This document shows positions 1 to 7,169 of a DNA stretch of 64,000 bases, in pieces. The notes under the pieces were generated by a model. It made no database searches and was not told where the DNA came from. It saw nothing but the letters and a program-made list of their open reading frames with translations. This DNA is from Kitasatospora papulosa (GTDB taxonomy: Bacteria > Actinomycetota > Actinomycetes > Streptomycetales > Streptomycetaceae), in NCBI RefSeq assembly GCF_000717245.1, contig NZ_JNYQ01000002.1, forward strand, positions 248,001 through 312,000, given 5' to 3'. Numbering within the stretch: position 1 is the first letter of the stretch; every line of letters starts with the position of its first letter. The position numbers and the translations under genes are program-made.

Positions 1-50
1 TCAACGGGACGTTCGAACAGCTCGCCGCGGCGTCGGCGGCGGTGACGTAG
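1..50 (+). CDS. 3' end of a truncated gene, product unknown
   Basis: An open frame enters from the left edge and ends at a TAG (48-50). Only about fifteen residues are visible (ending NGTFEQLAAASAAVT), too few to name a family. Codon third positions are mostly G or C, as in neighbouring genes, which is the only support for coding. It lies upstream of the PIG-L gene in the same direction, separated by about 185 bases that hold that gene's leader. Confidence 0.35.
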   Translation, partial: NGTFEQLAAASAAVT

Positions 51-235
51 CGGCCGCGCCGGGAACAGGAGGTCCGGCCCGCGCGGTTGCATCGACCGAG
101 GACCGGCTCCGTACGGGCGGGACGCACGGAGGCCGCGAGGCCGGCCGCCCGCCACGATCCGGGCCCGCCCCCAGGACCGTGGTGAGCCCGCCGCGTGTCC
201 GGACCAGGACATAGTTCCGCAGGAGGACTTTTCTC

Positions 236-1069
236 ATGACTGACCGGCCCTTGACGCTGATGGCAGTACACGCCCACCCCGACGACGAGGCCACCGGAAC
301 CGGAGGAGTCCTCGCGCGGTACGCCGCCGAGGGCGTCCGCACGGTTCTGGTGACCTGTACCGACGGCGGTTGCGGTGACGGGCCGGGGGGCGTCAAGCCG
401 GGCGACCCCGGGCACGACCCGGCGGCCGTCGCGGCGATGCGCAGGAAGGAGCTGGAGGCGAGCTGTGAGGTCCTGAAGATCAGCGATCTGGAGATGCTCG
501 ACTACGCCGACTCCGGGATGATCGGCTGGCCGAGCAACGACGCCCCCGGCTCCTTCTGGAACACACCCGTCGAGGAGGGCGCCGCCCGGCTCGCGGAACT
601 CATCGAGCACTACCGGCCCGACGTGGTCGTCACCTACGACGAGAACGGCTTCTACGGCCACCCCGACCACATCCAGGCCCACCGCATCACGATGGCGGCG
701 CTGGAGAGGACCGCGCTCACCCCGAAGGTGTACTGGACGACGATGCCGCGCTCGATGATGCAGCGGTTCGGGGAGACGATGCGCGAGTTCCAGGAGGACA
801 TGCCGGAGCCGGATCCCGCCGAGGCCGCCGCGATGGCCGAGATCGGCCTCCCCGACGACCAGATCACCACATGGGTGGACACCACCGCGTTCAGCGACCA
901 GAAGTTCGATGCGCTGGCCGCCCACGCCAGTCAGGGCGAGAACATCTTCTTCCTCAGGATGGGCAAGGAGAGGTTCGGCGAGCTGATGGGCACGGAGACC
1001 TTCGTCCGCGTCAAGGACGCCACCGGCGCCGCCGTACCCGAGACCGATCTGTTCGCCGGGTTGCGCTGA
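236..1069 (+). CDS. PIG-L family deacetylase (LmbE-like)
   Basis: A 277-residue zinc-dependent N-deacetylase of the PIG-L/LmbE superfamily, which includes MshB and Mca of mycothiol metabolism. The metal-binding AHPDDE motif is at residues 13-18 and the second motif, HPDH, at 142-145. These are the hallmark ligands and catalytic Asp. An ideal AGGAGG ribosome site lies nine bases before the ATG. No signal peptide is seen, so it is probably cytoplasmic. The substrate is not deducible: members act on GlcNAc-inositol, mycothiol conjugates or antibiotic intermediates, and no mycothiol gene is adjacent. It is followed by a strong hairpin and a convergent deacetylase gene. Confidence 0.85.
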   Translation: MTDRPLTLMAVHAHPDDEATGTGGVLARYAAEGVRTVLVTCTDGGCGDGPGGVKPGDPGHDPAAVAAMRRKELEASCEVLKISDLEMLDYADSGMIGWPSNDAPGSFWNTPVEEGAARLAELIEHYRPDVVVTYDENGFYGHPDHIQAHRITMAALERTALTPKVYWTTMPRSMMQRFGETMREFQEDMPEPDPAEAAAMAEIGLPDDQITTWVDTTAFSDQKFDALAAHASQGENIFFLRMGKERFGELMGTETFVRVKDATGAAVPETDLFAGLR

Positions 1070-1137
1070 CCCGCCCGCCCGGGCCCGTCTCCGGAACCGC
1101 TCGCCGGTCTCCTCGACGCCCGTGACCCGCCCATGCA

Positions 1138-1167
1138 GAAGCCCCCGGCCGGGCGGCCGGGGGCTTC
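1138..1167. terminator. bidirectional hairpin terminator
   Basis: A perfect 13-bp inverted repeat (arms 1138-1150 and 1155-1167) with a 4-base GGGC loop lies between the two convergent genes ending at 1069 and 1219. It probably ends transcription from both sides. Confidence 0.75.
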
Positions 1168-1218
1168 GGGACGTTCGCGGCGGTCGGGTGTGTCTGTCGC
1201 AGCGTGCGGGGTCCGTGG

Positions 1219-1980
1219 TCAGCGCACGGGGAAGCCGAAGGAGTACCCCTGCTCCTTCAGCCAGGGCAGCACCTCGCGCAGAGCGGCCAGGGTCTCGGAA
1301 CGCTCGCCGCCCGCGTCGTGGAAGAGGATGGTCGGTCCGTTGGAGATCTCGCTCTTGACGGTGGCGACCATGTTGTCCACGCCGGGGTGCTCGAAGTCCT
1401 TGGTATCGACGTTCCAGCCCAGCGGGCGCATTCCCCGGGACGCGGCGAGCTGCCGGCTGTACGGGGTGAAGGCACCACCAGGGGCCCGGTAGTACTGGGG
1501 CCGGACACCTCCGGACGCCTCCGTGATCATGCGTTCGGCGTCCAGGATCTGCTGGGACTGGTAGGCCTCGGACTTGGTGTCCATGGCGGTGTCGTGCGAG
1601 ACGGTGTGGTCGCACAGCCTGTGTCCGTCCGCCACGACCTTCTTGACCAGCTCGGGATAGGCCTTGGCCTGCGTGCCCACCATGCAGAAGGTGGCCTTCA
1701 CCCCGCTGTCCTCGAGCAGTTCGAGCACCTGCGGCGTCCAGACCGGGTCAGGCCCGTCGTCGATGGTGATGTTGACGCCCCGGGGCCCGCGGTCCGATGC
1801 GTGCGCGATGTCGGCCGCCACCTCGGTCACGGCCTGCTCCTGGGACCGGGCCTCGGGCTTCCGCCCCCCGGTGGGGTCGGCCTGAGCGGTCCACACGGAG
1901 GTGGCTGCGGCCAGCGCCGTCACTCCGAGCCCTGCCGCGAGAAGCCGGCTGTGCCATCCCCTTCCCTTGTGCTTCGCCAT
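1219..1980 (-). CDS. secreted polysaccharide deacetylase (NodB domain, CE4)
   Basis: A 253-residue carbohydrate esterase family 4 protein. The N-terminus (basic residues, then a hydrophobic stretch ending near TAQA) is a typical Sec signal peptide. The NodB signature is intact: TIDDGP (Asp74 and Asp75) and HTVSH (His125 and His129), giving the base and metal ligands. Family members remove acetyl groups from peptidoglycan, chitin or other glycans outside the cell. The ATG at 1980 follows a GGGGCGG stretch. An in-frame GTG at 2010 would add ten residues before the signal peptide and is less likely. It is a single gene convergent with the PIG-L gene. Confidence 0.85.
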   Translation of the reverse strand: MAKHKGRGWHSRLLAAGLGVTALAAATSVWTAQADPTGGRKPEARSQEQAVTEVAADIAHASDRGPRGVNITIDDGPDPVWTPQVLELLEDSGVKATFCMVGTQAKAYPELVKKVVADGHRLCDHTVSHDTAMDTKSEAYQSQQILDAERMITEASGGVRPQYYRAPGGAFTPYSRQLAASRGMRPLGWNVDTKDFEHPGVDNMVATVKSEISNGPTILFHDAGGERSETLAALREVLPWLKEQGYSFGFPVR

Positions 1981-2160
1981 GTCCGCCCCGCCCCTTTTTA
2001 CTGACTCCACCGATGCCGAGCCCCATCAAGTCACACGAACACCCTGATCAGGTGCCTCTGTTACGGATCGCTTACGAACCCGCCGGGGAGCAGCGACAAA
2101 CGAAGAGGTTCCGCGACAGACGCAGAGCCAACGCAGAGGCAACGGACGAGGCCCACGGCG

Positions 2161-2201
2161 AACGGGAGGAGCACGTCAGCAAACGGGAGGAGCCCGTCAG
2201 C
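2161..2201. repeat. two 20-bp direct repeats, 21-bp period
   Basis: AACGGGAGGAGCACGTCAGC (2161-2180) is followed one base later by a copy at 2182-2201 that differs only by A to C at position 13. The second copy also forms the left arm of the terminator at 2189-2216. They lie in a purine-rich stretch between two genes. Confidence 0.7.
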
Positions 2202-2216
2202 GAACTGACGGGCTCC
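2189..2216 (-). terminator. hairpin terminator of the 2249-2845 gene
   Basis: A perfect 12-bp inverted repeat (2189-2200 and 2205-2216) closes on a CGAA tetraloop. It begins about 30 bases past the stop of the leftward gene. Confidence 0.7.
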
Positions 2217-2248
2217 CACGGGGCAATGACGCCTAACCTGCTGTCAGA

Positions 2249-2845
2249 TCAGATCGTCGGTGTGTCGTCCACGACCTCCTTGTGCGGCTCCACCACGAAC
2301 TTCCAGCCTTCGCTGGGCTCCAGGAACCGCACGCGGGTCGGGTAGATGTCCAGGGCACGGCGGTCACGGTTCTGGGCACCGTTCTTCCGCCCCCGGGCCG
2401 GCTCCTCGTAGAGGTCGATCTTGACGTCCGGTACGGCGACGGTCTCCTCGCTCCAGCGCTGGACGATGCCCGCGCCGAACGCGTCACGCGCGGCGGCGTA
2501 GAGCGAATCCAGGGATGCCGCTCCGCCGTCGGGCACGAAAAGGGCGAGGTTCAGGAGGACACCGGCGCTCCGCAGGACCTCGATCTCCTCCCCCGTCTTG
2601 TCAGCGACCCATATTCCACGCTCTTCGGCGTTGTCCGGGAGGACATGAATTTCCTTGCCGAAGATCGTCCTCGCGGCGAAGGAACCGCCCTCGAAGTTCT
2701 TACCCGGCTCCGTGAGAAATGCCGGGGCAAAGCAGTCGAGAGGAAGGTCATCCATCTCCGCCGAGACGAAGATGCCGTCCTGGAGGCCCAGTTCCGCAAC
2801 CTGTTCGGCCGTGAGACGTCGAGCCGTAACCTTCTCGGTATTCAC
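2249..2845 (-). CDS. hypothetical protein, 198 aa
   Basis: I do not recognise a family. The protein is acidic and soluble, without signal peptide, membrane segment or metal motif. It opens with a helical stretch, has a hydrophobic core around LRSAGVLLNLALFVPDGG, and ends in a possible beta-rich part. The start is GTG at 2845: GGGGA on the leftward strand sits about six bases upstream. Codon use is slightly less GC-extreme than neighbours, and the 280 bases upstream are unusually AT-rich for this window, which may mean recent acquisition. A strong terminator follows, so it is probably monocistronic. Confidence 0.7.
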   Translation of the reverse strand: MNTEKVTARRLTAEQVAELGLQDGIFVSAEMDDLPLDCFAPAFLTEPGKNFEGGSFAARTIFGKEIHVLPDNAEERGIWVADKTGEEIEVLRSAGVLLNLALFVPDGGAASLDSLYAAARDAFGAGIVQRWSEETVAVPDVKIDLYEEPARGRKNGAQNRDRRALDIYPTRVRFLEPSEGWKFVVEPHKEVVDDTPTI

Positions 2846-3132
2846 GCCATTCCCCTTTTTTCGAGGCGTCCTGTAAATTCATTATGACTATATCACGGAA
2901 ATGATCACCCAGTTCCATGCGGGAGCCTTGGCACGCTCAGCGACACGACGGATGTGCCCTGTAATTCCATCCGCGGAGGCGCGGGAGGTGAATAACTGCG
3001 CATTGCCGGAGAAATTCGACCTCCGTCGAGAATTCACGGGGCGTGACGCGCCGCACCGGTCCGCCGGGGAGGCGCCGACGGGGCCGCGGAGGTACTTTCG
3101 CCGGACCCCGGCGGCCGCGCAGAGTGGTCCGT

Positions 3133-3879
3133 ATGACGACACCCGCGGAGCTGCTCCGCTCCTTCGCCCGCACCCGCGCCTCGCTCGACGGCGAGGAGAT
3201 CACGTACTGGTGGTCAGGGGACGTGTACGCATGGGCCCCGGACGAGCCCTACCGGCGCGTCTTCGGCTTCGAGGGGCTGAACGTCGCCCGTCTGGTCGAG
3301 GACGTCGAAGCCGGCCCGGACGCCTGGCAACTCCTCACCCGCGAGGCCGCCTTCTATCTGGACCCGGCCTCCCGCGAGATCCTGGAGACCTGGCAGGACC
3401 AACCGGTGGTGCACGTCTGGAACGATCCGGCGAACCAGAAGTGGCGCCCCTTCCCGGTCCCGACGACCGAGCTGGGCGGTCAGGTCTGCTTCAGCCTGGA
3501 GATCCCGCTCTCCTACCCCTCGCCGCTGCCGGTCGCCCAGTACCCCGTCCACTCGGCCGGCGACACGTACAAGGCCCTGGAGCTCTTCCAGTTCTTCGCC
3601 GACCGCGCCGATCTGGAGGGAACGGCCGCAAGCGTCCCGGCCACCATGTCGTGGACCCGGATGTCCCCCTGGCTGCCGTGGATGGCCCGCGGGCAACGGC
3701 CCGGCGGCCTCACCTTCCACTGCCGGGGACGCAAGCTCGCTTCGTACACGGAGGTACCCGGGCGGACCCGGGCCTACATCGCGGAGCACCACCCGGAGTT
3801 CGCCCACGCACCCGAGAGCTGGACCGAGCCGAACGAGACCAGCTGGACGTACTTCCGCAGGCTCAACCCACCGGAGTAG
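3133..3879 (+). CDS. DUF1838 family protein
   Basis: A 248-residue protein that I recognise as DUF1838 from its Trp/Tyr-rich character: an early GEEITYWWSGDVYAW segment, FGFEGLNVARL, and a late segment with TMSWTRMSPWLPWM. No biochemical role is established that I know of. There is no signal peptide. The ATG at 3133 was chosen because an in-frame start 90 bases upstream yields only a low-complexity Arg/Gly-rich extension. The upstream region is AT-richer than average. It stands alone, convergent with the subtilase gene. Confidence 0.75.
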   Translation: MTTPAELLRSFARTRASLDGEEITYWWSGDVYAWAPDEPYRRVFGFEGLNVARLVEDVEAGPDAWQLLTREAAFYLDPASREILETWQDQPVVHVWNDPANQKWRPFPVPTTELGGQVCFSLEIPLSYPSPLPVAQYPVHSAGDTYKALELFQFFADRADLEGTAASVPATMSWTRMSPWLPWMARGQRPGGLTFHCRGRKLASYTEVPGRTRAYIAEHHPEFAHAPESWTEPNETSWTYFRRLNPPE

Positions 3880-4038
3880 CGGCACGGCGGGCGGCTCCGA
3901 GGTCTTCCGCGCGCCCTCCCGCGGAGCCGGGGCTCCTGCCCTCGGAGCGGGGTGGAGCCGGCTCCCGGACGACGTGGGCCGGGGTCGCGTACGGCGGGTT
4001 TCCCCGTACGCGCTCCCGGCCGGCCGTGTCCCGTGCCT

Positions 4039-4090
4039 TCACGGGACCGGTGTCACAGGACCGGCCTTCACAGGGCCGGCATCACGGAAC
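4039..4090. repeat. degenerate 14-15 bp tandem repeats at a gene end
   Basis: Four copies of a TCAC-RG-G-CCGG type unit start at 4039, 4053, 4068 and 4082. The last carries the subtilase stop codon (TCA on this strand). Within them CCGGCC (4061-4066) and GGCCGG (4074-4079) form a hairpin that could act as the terminator. Confidence 0.6.
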
Positions 4091-5290
4091 GAGCTTGAGG
4101 AGCTTGTTCGGGGAGCCCGTCCCGACGCCGGTGAGGACACCGGACGTCGCGCCGTTCACGAGTGCCGAGGCCACGGTCGCCGGGGCGGCTCCCGGGTGGC
4201 TCGTCAGGTAGACCGCCGCCGCCCCGGAGACGTGGGGCGCGGCGAAGGAGGTGCCGTTACCGGTGTAGGTGGCGGAGTCGGAGGTGTTCCAGCCGGCCGT
4301 GATGGCGGATCCGGGGGCGAAGATGTCGACAACGGGGCCGTAGTTCGAGTAACTCGCCCTGGCGTCGGTGCGGGTGGTGGCGCCCACGGTGATGGCGGTG
4401 TCCACCCTGGCCGGGGAGTACGCCGACGCGAGCGCGCCCGAGTTGCCCGCCGCGACCGAGTAGGTGACCCCGGAGGCGATCGACCGGCGTACCGCGTTGT
4501 CCAGTGTGGTGCTCGCGCCGCCGCCGAGCGAGACGTTGGCGACGGACGAGGCGACGTGGTTGGCGGTGATCCAGTCGACGCCGGCGATGACACCCGCGGT
4601 GGTGCCGGAGCCGTCGTTGCCGAGGACCCGGACCGCGACGATCTTCGCCTTCTTCGCCACGCCGTAGGTGCTCCCCGCGACGGTCGTGGCGACATGGGTG
4701 CCGTGGCCCGCGCCGTCCTGTGCGGTGCTGTCGTTGTCGACGAAGTCGTAGCCGTACGAGGCCCGGCCGGCGATCTCCTGGTGGGTGATGCGTACGCCGG
4801 TGTCGAGGACGTACACGGTCGCGCCGCCGCCACCCGTGTCCGGGTAGGTGTACGTGCCGCTCAGCGGGAGGTTCGTCTGGTCGATCCGGTCGAGGCCCCA
4901 GGGCGCGCTGCTCTGGGTGGCGGTCGAGTGGACCCTCTGGTCCTGCTCGACCGAGGCGACCGCCGGGTCCGCGGCGAGCCGCTTCGCCTCGGCGCTGCTG
5001 AGCGTGGCGGCGTAGCCGTTCAGCGCCGACGTGTAGGTCCGCTCGATCGTTCCGCCGTGGTCGGCTATCAGCCGCTTGCCCTCCGCCGCGGACGCCTTGA
5101 GCCCGGACGTCGGCGCGAGCGTGACGATGTAGCTGCCCGGCACCGCCCCGGCCGCCCCCGCGTGCAGGACTCTGCCCTCGGGTCCGGCCGCCTGGGCGGG
5201 TAACGCCGCCGCGCCGGCCGCCCATGCCGCGGTCGTCGCGACCGCGATCGCCAGCGCGATCCGCCTCCTGGTGTTGCGCACTGCTGCCAT
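4082..5290 (-). CDS. secreted subtilisin-like serine protease (S8) with I9 propeptide
   Basis: A 402-residue proteinase K/aqualysin-type subtilase. Order: Sec signal peptide (about residues 1-38), inhibitor I9 prodomain (about 50-120, starting GSYIVTLAP), then the S8 catalytic domain. The triad is visible: Asp163 in VLDTGV, His196 in GHGTHVA, Ser348 in GTSFAAPH. It is probably exported as an inactive zymogen and matures by cutting off the I9 domain. The ATG at 5290 has a strong AGGAGG site. A longer frame upstream lacks one and would bury the signal peptide. No C-terminal binding domain follows. Confidence 0.92.
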   Translation of the reverse strand: MAAVRNTRRRIALAIAVATTAAWAAGAAALPAQAAGPEGRVLHAGAAGAVPGSYIVTLAPTSGLKASAAEGKRLIADHGGTIERTYTSALNGYAATLSSAEAKRLAADPAVASVEQDQRVHSTATQSSAPWGLDRIDQTNLPLSGTYTYPDTGGGGATVYVLDTGVRITHQEIAGRASYGYDFVDNDSTAQDGAGHGTHVATTVAGSTYGVAKKAKIVAVRVLGNDGSGTTAGVIAGVDWITANHVASSVANVSLGGGASTTLDNAVRRSIASGVTYSVAAGNSGALASAYSPARVDTAITVGATTRTDARASYSNYGPVVDIFAPGSAITAGWNTSDSATYTGNGTSFAAPHVSGAAAVYLTSHPGAAPATVASALVNGATSGVLTGVGTGSPNKLLKLVP

Positions 5291-5343
5291 CGAGAGGTCC
5301 TCCTCGAACAGGGGCGCGCCACGGGTTCGACGCGCCGTCGGGT

Positions 5344-5369
5344 CGCGGCGTACGGACTCGTACGCCGCG
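5344..5369. promoter_or_regulatory. 11-bp perfect palindrome in the subtilase leader
   Basis: Arms CGCGGCGTACG (5344-5354) and CGTACGCCGCG (5359-5369) are separated by GACT. It sits about 55 bases upstream of the subtilase start. It could be an operator or an mRNA leader hairpin. The rest of the 377-base gap (5291-5667) up to the next gene shows no coding sequence; it holds an AscI-like GGCGCGCC palindrome at about 5429. Confidence 0.45.
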
Positions 5370-5667
5370 GTCCGACGATGGCGGGGTGCGTCCGGGCGGA
5401 CAAGGAATCCCGGGAAGCTGTCATGGGCGCGCCATACTGGTGACCGTGCGTCCATCCGGCGTCACACGGGGCAACACGCGCTTCACAGGGGCGCTGTCCC
5501 GCGGCGGGCCGCAGGACGGACCCGCACCGCACCGCGCCGCGTACGGACCTCCCTCGCGCCGTCCGGACGGGGAGACCTTGACCACATCCGGGGAGGCGCC
5601 GGGATGCCGGGGAGGCGTCCCCGTGTTGGCGACGGGTGGACCTGACCCCACCCGAACAGGACACGCA

Positions 5668-6786
5668 GTGACTGACGAGAACGCCCGACGCGCGGCAGAC
5701 GCCCTCTCACGCCCCTTCTCCGTCCGCGGACTGACCTCCCGCAACCGGATCGCCATGGCGCCCATGACCCGGCAGTTCTCCCCGGGCGGCGTCCCGGGCC
5801 AGGACGTCGCGGAGTACTACGCGCGCCGGGCCGCCGGAGGCGTGGGGCTGATCATCACCGAGGGGACCTACGTCGATCACGCGTCCGCCGGTACGAGCGG
5901 ACAGATCCCGGTGTTCCACGGCGAGGACGCGTTCGCGGGCTGGTCCGGCGTGGTCGACTCCGTGCACCGGGAGGGCGGGGCGATCATTCCGCAGCTGTGG
6001 CACGTGGGCGTCACGCGCGCCGAGGGCGCGCCGCCCGTGGCGGAAGCGGAACCGGTCGGCCCGTCGGGTGTCTCCCTGTCCGGCGAGCCCAAGGGCCGCG
6101 CGATGACGCAGCAGGACCTCGATGACGTCATCGCCGCGTTCGCGGACGCGGCCGCCGCCGCGGAGCGCCTCGGCTTCGACGGTGTCGAGCTGCACGGTGC
6201 GCACGGCTACCTGATCGACCAGTTCCTGTGGGAGGGCAGCAACCGCCGCACCGACGCGTACGGCGGCGGCATCGTCGCGCGTACCCGTTTCGCGGCGGAG
6301 ATCGTGGCGGCGTGCCGCGCGGCCGTGTCCGACTCCTTCCCCCTCTTCTTCCGCATGTCCCAGTGGAAGATGGACGCCTACGAGGCGAAGCTCGCCCGGA
6401 CCCCCGAGGAACTGGACGCCCTCCTCACGCCGTTGGCGGAGGCCGGCGTCGACGTCTTCCACGCGTCCACCCGCCGCTACTGGCTGCCGGAGTTCGAGGA
6501 CTCCGACCTGAACCTCGCCGGGTGGGTGAAGAAGATCAGCGGCAGGCCGACGGTCACCGTCGGCTCGGTCGGCCTGGACGGGGACTTCTTCAGCGCCTTC
6601 CAGGGCGACAGCTCCTCGGTCACCGGCATCGACCAGCTGCTGGACCGGATGGAGCGGGACGAGTTCGACATGGTCGCCGTGGGCCGTGCGCTGATCGCCG
6701 ACCCCGAGTGGGCCGCCAAGACCCTGCTCGGGCGCACGGCGGACATCACACCGTTCGGGGCGGAGATGCTGAAGACCCTGCGCTGA
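5668..6786 (+). CDS. NADH:flavin oxidoreductase (old yellow enzyme family)
   Basis: A 372-residue FMN-dependent TIM-barrel enzyme of the OYE/12-oxophytodienoate reductase family. Family marks include the N-terminal SRNRIAMAPMTR, the active-site region IPQLWHVGV (substrate-binding His; other members often have LxHxGR), DGVELHGAHGYLIDQFL, and a C-terminal segment FDMVAVGRALIADPEWA that binds the FMN phosphate. These enzymes reduce activated C=C bonds with NAD(P)H. The physiological substrate is unknown. The GTG start at 5668 has only a weak AGGA site seven bases ahead. A strong terminator follows, so it is probably monocistronic. Confidence 0.88.
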   Translation: MTDENARRAADALSRPFSVRGLTSRNRIAMAPMTRQFSPGGVPGQDVAEYYARRAAGGVGLIITEGTYVDHASAGTSGQIPVFHGEDAFAGWSGVVDSVHREGGAIIPQLWHVGVTRAEGAPPVAEAEPVGPSGVSLSGEPKGRAMTQQDLDDVIAAFADAAAAAERLGFDGVELHGAHGYLIDQFLWEGSNRRTDAYGGGIVARTRFAAEIVAACRAAVSDSFPLFFRMSQWKMDAYEAKLARTPEELDALLTPLAEAGVDVFHASTRRYWLPEFEDSDLNLAGWVKKISGRPTVTVGSVGLDGDFFSAFQGDSSSVTGIDQLLDRMERDEFDMVAVGRALIADPEWAAKTLLGRTADITPFGAEMLKTLR

Positions 6787-6830
6787 CGTGACCGGGCCGC
6801 ACGGAGTCGCGGCCCACGACGTCGCCCGGA

Positions 6831-6871
6831 CGCGGGACAGGACCTGTGAACGCTCCAGGCCCTGTCCCGCG
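6831..6871 (+). terminator. hairpin terminator after the OYE gene
   Basis: A perfect 11-bp repeat (CGCGGGACAGG at 6831-6841 and its complement at 6861-6871) with an inner CCTG/CAGG stem and a 9-base loop. It separates the OYE gene from the ABC-F leader. Confidence 0.7.
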
Positions 6872-6899
6872 CCGTTCCGCCCCCGCCCGGACGCGGCGC

Positions 6900-7169
6900 G
6901 GTGTACTGTTTTCGAGTCCTGTTGTCTCCGATAGAGGTGGACGTTGCGCATCTGAGGTCCGCGATCATCGCGCGGTACGGCCCCTGCCGTAGCCCGTCAC
7001 GCCCTGTCGGCTTTCCTGCCGCCCCGTGACCCTCCGCGTGGATGCGACCTCGGTGCATGAGCCGTCCCCCGTATGTCCGGGCAGGCCTCACCCATCCCGT
7101 CCCGGCCGGTCGCCGCGTGGTGCTCGCACACGAAGCCCCTGTTCACACGCTTGCGACTGCGAGGACCAC
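6900..7169 (+). promoter_or_regulatory. candidate attenuating leader of the ABC-F gene
   Basis: About 270 bases separate the terminator from the ABC-F start. They hold (i) a GAGG site at 6934 followed by a minimal frame TTG CGC ATC TGA (6944-6955), (ii) an overlapping 30-codon frame beginning GTG at 6937 and ending 7029, (iii) a hairpin TACGGC/GCCGTA (6976-6991), and (iv) CTCGCA (7123-7128), complementary to TGCGAG (7158-7163), which would cover the GAGGA ribosome site of the ABC-F gene. ABC-F resistance genes in other bacteria are often controlled by ribosome stalling on short upstream frames, so this is a plausible attenuator. No test is possible here. Confidence 0.4.
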
